A stretch of 6,351 nucleotides of DNA from Mesorhizobium sp. (lineage in GTDB: Bacteria; Pseudomonadota; Alphaproteobacteria; Rhizobiales; Rhizobiaceae). The notes below the pieces were generated by a model. The model worked only from the letters and a program-made list of their open reading frames with translations. It was not told the DNA's origin and ran no database searches. The position numbers were made by a program, and so were the translations under genes. The DNA is taken from the NCBI GenBank assembly GCA_019509685.1, contig JAEKLU010000087.1:1-6351 (forward strand), given 5' to 3'. Numbering within the stretch: position 1 is the stretch's first letter; each line of letters begins with the position of its first letter. Below are positions 1-5,025 of the stretch, piece by piece.

Positions 1-106
1 AGTAGCTTGGCCGCACATCATTGGGCGAGGCGCCGATCATGGCGATCGTCTTCACCGAATTGAGGATGCAGACAATGTATGAATTGTCGTAGCTATCGTG
101 GTTCAT
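1..106 (-). CDS. CoA-binding domain protein (YccU-like), 3' part outside window
   Basis: Only the first 35 codons are in the window; the gene continues past the left edge. The visible N-terminus ends with the run VKTIAMIGAS-x-NDVRPSY. This is the first beta strand and nucleotide-binding turn of the Rossmann-like CoA-binding domain of the YccU/COG1832 family. Members are small cytosolic proteins of about 140-150 aa that bind CoA in vitro; their physiological role is largely unknown. The ATG at 106-104 follows an AGGAAG Shine-Dalgarno (116-111). The start lies inside the end of the upstream GNAT gene with a 14 bp overlap in another frame, so the two are probably translationally coupled. The family call rests on a short segment, but the motif is distinctive. 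Confidence 0.75.
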   Translation of the reverse strand, partial: MNHDSYDNSYIVCILNSVKTIAMIGASPNDVRPSY

Positions 107-857
107 GCGGCTTCCTGCGGTAGTGATAGCGATAGAGTTCACGATTGAACCCAAGCGAGGCATAGAGCGCACGGCCGGCCAAATTGTCGGCCACCACCTG
201 CAGGCACGCCGCCGATGCACCCGCCCGTCGCGCCCAGTCGATGAGGCCACCTACCGTCTTGCGACCCAGGCCTTGCTGCCTGAAACGGCCGTCGGTTTCA
301 ACCGATTCCACCACAAGCAACCCGTTGCGGATGACACCATAGGCCAGAACGGCAATTTCGCTGTCGCGCCGACAGGAAACGAACGCGCGGTCGCCGACGA
401 TCAGCCCGGTCATCTCGCGAAAGACACGGCGATCGGTGTCGTCATAGGCGCCCATGCGAAACCGCGCCGCGAACCAGTCCTCACCCGGCACGGGCGAAGC
501 CGTGACCAGTTCATCCCGGACCTCGGCAAGGTCGTCGATCCCGGCAAAGAGGTGGATGGTTCCTCCTTCCAGCTGGTAGCCACGCCGGTCGAGGGCGGGT
601 TCGAGCTCGTTGGCGATGTCGGGCACGCGAAACAGCGGCGTCTGGCCGTGGCTCGCATAGAACGCCTCGGCGGCATCGATGACCCCGTCAGGAGCGCCTC
701 GCTCGCCGCGCAAGGGATTGGCCGAATTGGTACGCCGGATCCGCCCGCCCGATTGTCTGAGCAACCAACCGCCCACAACCGTCTCGGATGCCGCCGGCCA
801 GCCTTCGCGGCAAGCCTGCTCGATCCGCCAATTGAGATCGTCATCGCCGGCAGTCAT
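93..857 (-). CDS. GNAT family N-acetyltransferase (Rv0428c/cg3035-like)
   Basis: A 254-aa cytosolic protein predicted to transfer an acetyl group from acetyl-CoA to an unknown amine. The C-terminal half is the GNAT domain. Motif A is RQQGLGRK at residues 193-200, the R/Q-x-x-G-x-G pyrophosphate-binding loop, preceded by a VVESVET strand. Motif B is at about 222-237, with N225, Y232 and the LGF ending. The N-terminal half carries a WPA...GWLLR...GG-x-x-RR-x-NS-x-NPL pattern (residues 20-49). I associate this with the actinobacterial Rv0428c/cg3035 group of longer GNATs and with related proteobacterial proteins. The ATG overlaps the stop of the upstream ATPase gene as ATGA. A strong GGGAGG Shine-Dalgarno lies at 870-865, 7 nt from the start, inside the ATPase gene. 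The 3' end overlaps the CoA-binding protein gene. The fold is clear; the substrate cannot be predicted. Confidence 0.88.
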   Translation of the reverse strand: MTAGDDDLNWRIEQACREGWPAASETVVGGWLLRQSGGRIRRTNSANPLRGERGAPDGVIDAAEAFYASHGQTPLFRVPDIANELEPALDRRGYQLEGGTIHLFAGIDDLAEVRDELVTASPVPGEDWFAARFRMGAYDDTDRRVFREMTGLIVGDRAFVSCRRDSEIAVLAYGVIRNGLLVVESVETDGRFRQQGLGRKTVGGLIDWARRAGASAACLQVVADNLAGRALYASLGFNRELYRYHYRRKPHEPR

Positions 858-1636
858 TCGTCATCCTCCCGTAGCGCTTCCTCCATAAAAGCCTGCGGGT
901 CGCTGCAGAAGTCGCGCATCATGCGAAAATGATCGGTGTCGCGAAAATCGGTCGGATCGAGGCCGAAGCGGCTGATGCGGAAGAGCCGCGCATTGGGGCA
1001 GGCCATCAGCAGCGGCGAGTGCGTGGCCATGATCACCTGCGCGGTGCCGGACTGCTCCATGCGCTGAAGCAGTTTCAAGAGTTCGATCTGGCGCGTCGGT
1101 GACAGCGCGCTTTCAGGTTCGTCGAGGATATAGATGCCTTGCCGGCGGCAGCGTTCCTCGAAGAAGCGGATGAAGCCCTCGCCGTGCGACCAGGACAGGA
1201 AATCGGGTGGCGGCGGCTTGAACGGATCTTCCAGCGCCGCCTTATCGAGATAGCGGGCGACCGAGTAGAAAGATTCGGCGCGGAAGAACCAGCCGGCGGT
1301 GACCTTCGGCAGCCAATGAGCCCGGAATGTACCGGCGAGTGACGCGCCGCTCTTGTCGATGGCAATCGAATGATCGACTGGCATATAGCCCTTGCCACCA
1401 CCCGCCTCGTCATAGCCGGCCAGCGCGCCGATGGCTTCGAGCAGCGTCGATTTGCCGGTGCCGTTCTCGCCGACGATGATGGTGATAGGGGTCGTGAATG
1501 CGAGTTCGAATTCGCGCTCCCGAAAGATCGACAGGTTCCAGGGATACTGATCCCAGTCGGTGACCCGAGAGGGCTCGAGCAGGATGCGCTTGAGGTAAGG
1601 CGCTTTCAGCCGCGTCAGTTGCTTGCGGGCAGCCAC
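854..1636 (-). CDS. AAA/ABC-type ATPase, COG3910-like
   Basis: A 260-aa soluble single-domain ATPase of the ABC/SMC-like type, with no membrane segments. Visible motifs in order are Walker A GENGTGKST (56-64), a Q-loop-like stretch FFRAESFYS (117-125), a signature-like SWSHGEGF (148-155), Walker B IYILDEPESAL (168-178) with glutamate E173, and the H-loop ATHSPLL with H206. This order and the short length match the predicted ATPases of COG3910. The reaction is ATP hydrolysis with probable dimerisation; the cellular target is unknown. The start is GTG at 1636-1634. An in-frame TGA lies 9 nt upstream of it, so no longer reading is possible, and a weak GAGAGA precedes it. The gene sits 43 bp after the crotonase-like gene and overlaps the GNAT gene by 4 bp. 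ATPases of this shape also occur in defence systems, but nothing here requires that reading. Confidence 0.85.
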   Translation of the reverse strand: MAARKQLTRLKAPYLKRILLEPSRVTDWDQYPWNLSIFREREFELAFTTPITIIVGENGTGKSTLLEAIGALAGYDEAGGGKGYMPVDHSIAIDKSGASLAGTFRAHWLPKVTAGWFFRAESFYSVARYLDKAALEDPFKPPPPDFLSWSHGEGFIRFFEERCRRQGIYILDEPESALSPTRQIELLKLLQRMEQSGTAQVIMATHSPLLMACPNARLFRISRFGLDPTDFRDTDHFRMMRDFCSDPQAFMEEALREDDE

Positions 1637-1679
1637 GTCGATCTCTCAGCGATGGAAAAGCGCCGCGCCTTCAACTTGG

Positions 1680-2501
1680 CTACTCGTCGGTCCATTCCGG
1701 CTTGCGCTTGCCGATGAAGGCGCCGATGCCTTCCTCGGCGTCGCGCGCCAGCATGTTTTCCACCATCACCTGCCCAGTATAGGCGTAGGCGTCGGCCAGC
1801 CCCATTTCGGCCTGGGCGTAGAAGGCTTCCTTGCCGGCCCTGACGACCAAAGATGATTTCGAAGCAATGGTTTGCGCGTATTTGTTGACAACCTGATTCA
1901 GATATTCGCGCGGCACGATGCGGTTGATCAGGCCGAAGTCCTTGGCGGTGGCGGCGTCGATCGTCTCGCCGGTGAGCAGCATTTCCATCGCCTGCTTGCG
2001 CGAGACGTTGCGCGACAGCGCCACCATCGGCGTCGAGCAGAACAGGCCGATGTTGACGCCCGGCGTGCAGAAACTCGCCTCATGCGAGGCAATGGCGAGA
2101 TCGCAGCTCGCGACAAGCTGCAGGCCGGCGGCGGTGGCGAGGCCGTCGACTTCGGCGATCACTGGCTTCGGATGGCGCACGATCGTCTGCATCAAGGTCG
2201 CGCAGGCCGCAAATGTCTTCTCGAAGAAGGCCTTGCCACGGTCGGGCTCGGCGCGATGCGCGGTGATCTCCTTGAGATCGTGGCCGGCGCAAAACACCTT
2301 TCCGGATGCGGCGAGGATGATGACGCGTACGGATTTGTCGTCCTTCGCGCGATCGAACTCAGCCTGCAGTGCTGCCATCGTCGCCAGCGAGAGCGCATTG
2401 GCCGGCGGGCTGGCGAGCGTGATGCGCAGGACGCCTTTGTCCTTACTGGCAAAAACGGGGCCTTCGGCGACGGCCGGCTTCATGGCAACGACTTCAGCCA
2501 C
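1680..2501 (-). CDS. Crotonase-superfamily protein, ECHDC3-like (annotated enoyl-CoA hydratase)
   Basis: Read from GTG at 2501 this is a 273-aa crotonase-fold protein. The oxyanion-hole segment FCAGHDLKE is at residues 70-78, and the second element VDGLATAAGLQLVASCD is at 118-134. The stretch TPGVNIGLFCSTPMVAL (147-163) and the C-terminal GKRKPEW closely resemble human ECHDC3. Aligned by eye with rat mitochondrial enoyl-CoA hydratase, the catalytic Glu144 position is Gln128 and the Glu164 position is Gly148. Hydratase activity is therefore doubtful although acyl-CoA binding is likely. For the start, GGAGG at 2514-2510 sits 8 nt before the GTG, far better than the options at TTG 2543 or ATG 2531 (longer) or ATG 2483 (shorter). 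The gene heads the minus-strand cluster and is divergent from the hotdog thioesterase gene. The family is secure; the reaction is unknown. Confidence 0.88.
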   Translation of the reverse strand: MAEVVAMKPAVAEGPVFASKDKGVLRITLASPPANALSLATMAALQAEFDRAKDDKSVRVIILAASGKVFCAGHDLKEITAHRAEPDRGKAFFEKTFAACATLMQTIVRHPKPVIAEVDGLATAAGLQLVASCDLAIASHEASFCTPGVNIGLFCSTPMVALSRNVSRKQAMEMLLTGETIDAATAKDFGLINRIVPREYLNQVVNKYAQTIASKSSLVVRAGKEAFYAQAEMGLADAYAYTGQVMVENMLARDAEEGIGAFIGKRKPEWTDE

Positions 2502-2652
2502 TTTTAAAACCTCCGGGGTCAGCGTTCGCATGGAGCAACACAACTAGCACGCTGCCGGTTGAAGAACAGCCGCGAGACGTGTTTTCTCCGTCACACCGTT
2601 TGGTCCAGGCGGATCACGCCTGGGGCCTTTCTCTCCATATAGGGAACCGAGC
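2502..2652. promoter_or_regulatory. Divergent intergenic region between crotonase-like and hotdog genes
   Basis: This 151 bp space must hold the start signals for both the leftward crotonase-like cluster and the rightward hotdog gene. I see Shine-Dalgarno sequences on both sides (GGAGG for the minus strand, AGGGAA at 2641-2646 for the plus strand) and a clear palindrome at 2605-2623. No convincing -35/-10 pair is evident on either strand. The best plus-strand option, TTGAAG at 2559 with a TTTTCT 17 bp later, is weak. Confidence 0.4.
2605..2623. repeat. Perfect inverted repeat, candidate operator or leader hairpin
   Basis: CCAGGCG (2605-2611) and CGCCTGG (2617-2623) are perfect 7 bp inverted arms around GATCA. 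The element lies between two divergent genes, 29 bp upstream of the hotdog ATG. It could be a dimer-binding operator or a hairpin in the hotdog 5' leader. There is no proper U-tract after it (only GGGGCCTTTC), so an efficient terminator is less likely. Confidence 0.5.
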
Positions 2653-3105
2653 ATGCCTCCCCAAAGCAATCTTAAACCGGTGCTGACCGCGCCAGAGGTC
2701 AACCGCTTAATGGCAAGCGTCTATCCGCAGTTGAACGACCAGTTCACCTTCTACGAAGCGCTGGATGTGTTTCCGGGCGGCTGCACGGTGCGGCTCAATG
2801 CCGACGAGCGGCATTTGCGACCGGGCGGCACCGTTTCGGGGCCATCGCTGTTCACGCTCGCCGACATTGGCGGCTATGTCTGCGTGCTTTCGCACGCCGG
2901 ACCGGACGCGCTTTCGGTCACCACCAATCTCAACATCAACTTCATGCGCAAGGCAGAGGCCGGTCCGATCGACGGCCATTGCCGGATTCTCAAGCTCGGC
3001 CGGAGCCTGATGGTGTTCGACATCGACATCGTTGCCGGGCCGGAAGGACACACGATTGCGCACGCCACTGGCACCTATTCGATCCCGCCGAAACGCGGAG
3101 CCTAA
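2653..3105 (+). CDS. PaaI-type hotdog-fold thioesterase
   Basis: A 150-aa soluble protein of the usual single-hotdog length, predicted to hydrolyse acyl- or aryl-CoA thioesters as an oligomer. The core motif HLRPGGTVSGPSLFTLAD (residues 54-71) is the PaaI/4HBT segment. It has the GG turn at the start of the central hotdog helix and D71 at the usual catalytic-acid position. Residues 89-100 (VTTNLNINFMRK) form the following beta strand typical of the family, and HATGTYSIP (137-145) is the last strand. AGGGAA at 2641-2646 is a well-placed Shine-Dalgarno for the ATG. The gene is divergent from the crotonase-like gene, another probable acyl-CoA binder. The actual substrate cannot be told from sequence. 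No terminator follows: the hicAB promoter begins 11 bp after the stop. Confidence 0.88.
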   Translation: MPPQSNLKPVLTAPEVNRLMASVYPQLNDQFTFYEALDVFPGGCTVRLNADERHLRPGGTVSGPSLFTLADIGGYVCVLSHAGPDALSVTTNLNINFMRKAEAGPIDGHCRILKLGRSLMVFDIDIVAGPEGHTIAHATGTYSIPPKRGA

Positions 3106-3116
3106 TGGAGTTTCGG

Positions 3117-3145
3117 TTGAATTCCTGCCATGATGTGTATATATA
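3117..3145 (+). promoter_or_regulatory. Predicted hicAB promoter
   Basis: TTGAAT (3117-3122) and TATATA (3140-3145) are separated by 17 bp and lie directly upstream of the toxin gene in a locally AT-rich stretch. Each hexamer matches the sigma-70 consensus at 4 of 6 positions. The predicted transcription start near 3152 would leave a leader of only about 10 nt before the TTG start of hicA. Confidence 0.5.
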
Positions 3146-3152
3146 TGCGCAT
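3133..3152. promoter_or_regulatory. Imperfect 20 bp palindrome, candidate HicB operator
   Basis: The 20 bp sequence from ATG at 3133 to CAT at 3152 matches its own reverse complement at 16 of 20 positions around an (AT)4 core. All four mismatched positions are transitions. It covers the predicted -10 of hicAB. HicB antitoxins with ribbon-helix-helix domains are known to bind such sites as dimers and repress their own operon, so this is the natural candidate. That assignment is an inference from position. Confidence 0.45.
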
Positions 3153-3161
3153 AGGTGAATT

Positions 3162-3356
3162 TTGCTAGAACGCGACAGCCGCAAGATTGTGAAGCGCCTC
3201 AAGGATGAGGGTTTTGAACTGGTTTCGGTTCGCGGATCGCACCACAAATTCCGCAAGGGCGCGATAGTGCTGATTGTCCCTCATCCTGAGAAAGATTTGC
3301 CAATCGGTACGGCTCGCGCGATCGCCAAGCAGGCAGGCTGGATAAGAACGGTCTGA
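3162..3356 (+). CDS. hicA: HicA family mRNA interferase toxin
   Basis: A 64-aa protein with the full HicA core, a dsRBD-like fold that cleaves mRNA independently of ribosomes. The motifs are SRKIVKRLKDEGFELVSVRG (6-25), the GSHH motif with the conserved catalytic histidine (25-28), and VPHPEKDLPIGTARAIAKQAG (39-59). The length is normal, so the toxin looks intact. The start is TTG at 3162. An in-frame TGA at 3156-3158 excludes a longer form, and a later start would delete the conserved SRKI helix. AGGTGA at 3153-3158 is the likely ribosome binding site, close to the start. hicB follows 21 bp downstream, which fits the common hicA-hicB order. The pair lies between a hotdog gene and the rplM operon with its own promoter, suggesting a self-contained module. 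Confidence 0.9.
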   Translation: MLERDSRKIVKRLKDEGFELVSVRGSHHKFRKGAIVLIVPHPEKDLPIGTARAIAKQAGWIRTV

Positions 3357-3377
3357 AGCGCTCTGAAGAGGCCCGCT

Positions 3378-3776
3378 ATGAAAAGCTATTTCGCCTTGGT
3401 CGACAAAGATCCTGACAGTGCATTCGGCATCCGCTTTCCCGACATTCCCGGCTGTTTTTCTGCCGCGGACAATGCAGAAGATGTCGTGCCGAACGCGGTC
3501 GAAGCCCTGCAGTTGTGGGCGGAGGACATGCCGGTTCCCGAACCGTCAAGCCACGAAGCGATCCTGGCGCTTCCAGACATTCGAAGCGCGTTGGCTGAAG
3601 GTGGCTATCTGGTCTCGGTGCCGCTCATCGATAATGACAGCGCCGTGGTCAGAGCGAACGTGACTTTCGAGCGCGGCGTGTTGCGGGCGATCGATGCCGC
3701 GGCGCGCGAACGAGGCATAACACGATCCGCCTTTCTCTCCAGTGCCGCCCGCAAGGAAATCGAGGCCAAGTACTAA
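3378..3776 (+). CDS. hicB: HicB family antitoxin with ribbon-helix-helix C-terminus
   Basis: A 132-aa antitoxin predicted to bind and neutralise HicA and to repress the operon. The N-terminal part has the partial RNase H-like HicB fold, with the signature FPDIPGCFSAADNAEDV (20-36) followed by a helix containing EALQLW. The C-terminal part (about 91-129) reads as a ribbon-helix-helix domain: beta strand RANVTFE (92-98), helix VLRAIDAAARERG and turn ITRSAFLSSAARKEI. HicB proteins carry either an HTH or an RHH DNA-binding domain; this is the RHH kind. The ATG follows AGAGG at about 3366-3370. There is no sign of decay in either gene, so the pair is probably functional. No clear terminator follows. 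Confidence 0.9.
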   Translation: MKSYFALVDKDPDSAFGIRFPDIPGCFSAADNAEDVVPNAVEALQLWAEDMPVPEPSSHEAILALPDIRSALAEGGYLVSVPLIDNDSAVVRANVTFERGVLRAIDAAARERGITRSAFLSSAARKEIEAKY

Positions 3777-3865
3777 TCGCATCATTTTTGTGTGGTAAAA
3801 TAATACCGCCAACGCAAGATATTGGTTTTGTTACGTTTTCTGCCATGTCATGCTTTTTCTCAACC
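3777..3865. other. AT-rich intergenic segment after hicB
   Basis: This short stretch between hicB and the rplM promoter is markedly richer in A/T than its surroundings. It contains a small dyad, GTGGTA / TACCGC (3792-3797 and 3804-3809, one G-U pair), around AAATAA. No ORF, RNA gene or good terminator is visible. The dyad may be a weak hairpin at the hicAB 3' end. Confidence 0.3.
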
Positions 3866-3894
3866 TTGACGCACCGGCCGCCCTCGCCTATAAG
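3866..3894 (+). promoter_or_regulatory. Sigma-70 type promoter of rplM-rpsI
   Basis: TTGACG (3866-3871, preceded by C to give CTTGAC) and TATAAG (3889-3894, preceded by C to give CTATAA) are spaced by exactly 17 bp. This is close to the strong housekeeping promoter form in rhizobia. Transcription should begin near 3901, giving a leader of about 117 nt before rplM. Confidence 0.8.
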
Positions 3895-3907
3895 CCCTCA
3901 CGAAGCA

Positions 3908-3996
3908 GCGGCCCGCAAAGGCCGCCGTTTTGTCATTGGCGGCGGGCAAGCGCTTTTCGCCAATCCAAGCAACAAGAAACGCCTTCCTCGTGAAGG
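3908..3996 (+). promoter_or_regulatory. Structured 5' leader of rplM with competing hairpins
   Basis: Three stem-loops can be drawn. Hairpin 1 is GCGGCC (3908-3913) with GGCCGC (3920-3925), followed by CGTTTTG, which resembles a weak intrinsic terminator. Hairpin 2 is ATTGGCG (3935-3941) with CGCCAAT (3958-3964), extended inside by GCG/CGC with a TTTT bulge. Hairpin 3 is CCTTC (3982-3986) with GAAGG (3992-3996). In addition, GCCGCC (3921-3926) can pair with GGCGGC (3938-3943), which excludes both hairpins 1 and 2. E. coli L13 is known to repress its own operon through the rplM leader, so control here is plausible; no known motif was recognised. Confidence 0.4.
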
Positions 3997-4017
3997 TCAG
4001 AACCGAGAGCAGAAAAC

Positions 4018-4482
4018 ATGACAACCTTTTCGCAGAAGCCTGCGGATGTGGTGAAGAAGTGGATCCTGATCGACGCCGAAGGTCTCGTCGTCGGTCGCCT
4101 GGCCACTGTCATCGCCAACCATCTTCGCGGCAAGCACAAGCCGACCTTCACCCCGCATGTCGACGACGGCGACAATGTCATCGTCATCAATGCCGACAAG
4201 GTGGTGTTCACCGGCAAGAAGTTCACCGACAAGGTCTATTACTGGCACACCGGCCACCCCGGCGGCATCAAGGAGCGCACCGCGCGCCAGCTGCTCGAGG
4301 GTCGTTTCCCCGAGCGTGTCGTCGAGAAGGCCGTCGAGCGCATGGTCCCGCGTGGCCCGCTCGGCCGTCGCCAGATGAAGAATTTGCGCGTCTATGCAGG
4401 CGCCGAGCATCCGCATGTCGCCCAGCAGCCCGAAGTCCTCGACGTGGCCAAGCTGAATTCCAAGAACAAGAAGGTCGCATAA
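4018..4482 (+). CDS. rplM: 50S ribosomal protein L13
   Basis: A 154-aa large-subunit protein that binds 23S rRNA early in 50S assembly. The body is complete: [18 protein letters not shown] at about 13-30, the basic GKHKPTF stretch, the [14 protein letters not shown] segment and the family signature [20 protein letters not shown] followed by AEHPH. The length fits alphaproteobacterial L13, slightly longer than the 142 aa of E. coli. The ATG is preceded by a modest GAGAG at 4005-4009. rpsI begins after a single intervening base, the conserved rplM-rpsI pair. Expression is driven by the promoter at 3866-3894 and is possibly tuned through the structured leader. Confidence 0.98.
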   Translation: MTTFSQKPADVVKKWILIDAEGLVVGRLATVIANHLRGKHKPTFTPHVDDGDNVIVINADKVVFTGKKFTDKVYYWHTGHPGGIKERTARQLLEGRFPERVVEKAVERMVPRGPLGRRQMKNLRVYAGAEHPHVAQQPEVLDVAKLNSKNKKVA

Positions 4483-4483
4483 G

Positions 4484-4966
4484 ATGGCTGAGCTTTCCTC
4501 GCTCGCAGAACTGGGCGCCGCCACCGGCAACACCAACACCCAGGCTGCCGCACCCGTCCACGTCCAGAAGCTCGACAAGTCGGGCCGCGCCTATGCCACC
4601 GGCAAGCGCAAGAACGCCATCGCGCGCGTCTGGGTGAAGCCGGGTTCCGGCAAGATCGTCGTCAACGAGAAGGAATTCGCGGCCTATTTCGCGCGTCCGG
4701 TGCTGCAGATGATCCTCAACCAGCCGATCGTTGCGGCCAACCGCGCCGGCCAGTACGACATCATCGCCACCGTCGTCGGCGGCGGTCTCTCCGGCCAGGC
4801 CGGTGCCGTGCGTCACGGCATCTCCAAGGCGCTGACCTACTATGAGCCGGCGCTGCGCGCGGTGCTCAAGAAGGGCGGCTTCCTGACCCGCGACAGCCGC
4901 GTCGTCGAACGTAAGAAGTACGGCAAGGCCAAGGCCCGCCGCAGCTTCCAGTTCTCGAAGCGCTAA
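4484..4966 (+). CDS. rpsI: 30S ribosomal protein S9
   Basis: A 160-aa small-subunit protein whose basic C-terminal tail reaches toward the P-site tRNA. The conserved body starts near residue 34 ([21 protein letters not shown]). It contains [19 protein letters not shown] at about 98-116 and ends in [19 protein letters not shown], the universal S9 tail with terminal KR. The first 33 residues, rich in Ala, Asn and Thr, are an extension absent from the 130-aa E. coli protein but common in Alphaproteobacteria. The ATG is 1 bp after the rplM stop, with GAAGG inside the end of rplM as ribosome binding site, so the two are translated from one message. A strong terminator follows 21 bp after the stop. 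Confidence 0.98.
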   Translation: MAELSSLAELGAATGNTNTQAAAPVHVQKLDKSGRAYATGKRKNAIARVWVKPGSGKIVVNEKEFAAYFARPVLQMILNQPIVAANRAGQYDIIATVVGGGLSGQAGAVRHGISKALTYYEPALRAVLKKGGFLTRDSRVVERKKYGKAKARRSFQFSKR

Positions 4967-4987
4967 GCTTTACGGCTTACAGGTTCG

Positions 4988-5013
4988 AAAGGCCGCCTCC
5001 GGGCGGCCTTTTT
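4988..5013 (+). terminator. Rho-independent terminator of rplM-rpsI
   Basis: GGCCGCC (4991-4997) and GGCGGCC (5002-5008) form a perfect 7 bp stem closed by a TCCG loop, followed by TTTTT (5009-5013). The AAA at 4988-4990 can extend the stem with the first Ts. The lysR-type gene ends 12 bp away on the other strand. The same hairpin may act weakly for it too, because in that direction only TTTC follows. Confidence 0.93.
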
Positions 5014-5025
5014 GCATTTGGAACG

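Noticed and set aside
105..932. Plus-strand ORF of 275 aa opposite the GNAT gene
   Set aside because: It is antisense to a clear GNAT gene, has no family motifs and no ribosome binding site, and reads as a high-GC shadow.
2502..2543. Longer form of the crotonase-like protein starting at TTG 2543 or ATG 2531
   Set aside because: The GGAGG at 2514-2510 is ideally spaced for GTG 2501 and would lie inside the coding region of the longer forms, whose extra residues look unrelated to the family.
1872..2547. Two plus-strand ORFs of about 210 aa opposite the crotonase-like gene
   Set aside because: Their sequences are Arg/Gly/Ala-rich without recognisable domains and lie fully opposite a conserved coding region.
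3130..3168. Short ORF of 12 codons ending over the hicA start, possible leader peptide
   Set aside because: Its start lies at or upstream of the predicted -10, so it would not be transcribed from the hicAB promoter. No Shine-Dalgarno is at the right distance.
3908..3930. Full intrinsic terminator for hicAB read-through
   Set aside because: It lies downstream of the rplM promoter and has only a broken CGTTTTG tract. It is better described as a leader hairpin with possible attenuator function.
3930..4637. Plus-strand ORF of 235 aa overlapping rplM
   Set aside because: It is out of frame with L13, very rich in Arg and Pro, starts inside the leader and is explained as a shadow of rplM and rpsI.
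3997..4816. Minus-strand ORFs of 193 and 182 aa opposite rplM-rpsI
   Set aside because: They are antisense to highly conserved ribosomal protein genes, with no start signals or motifs.
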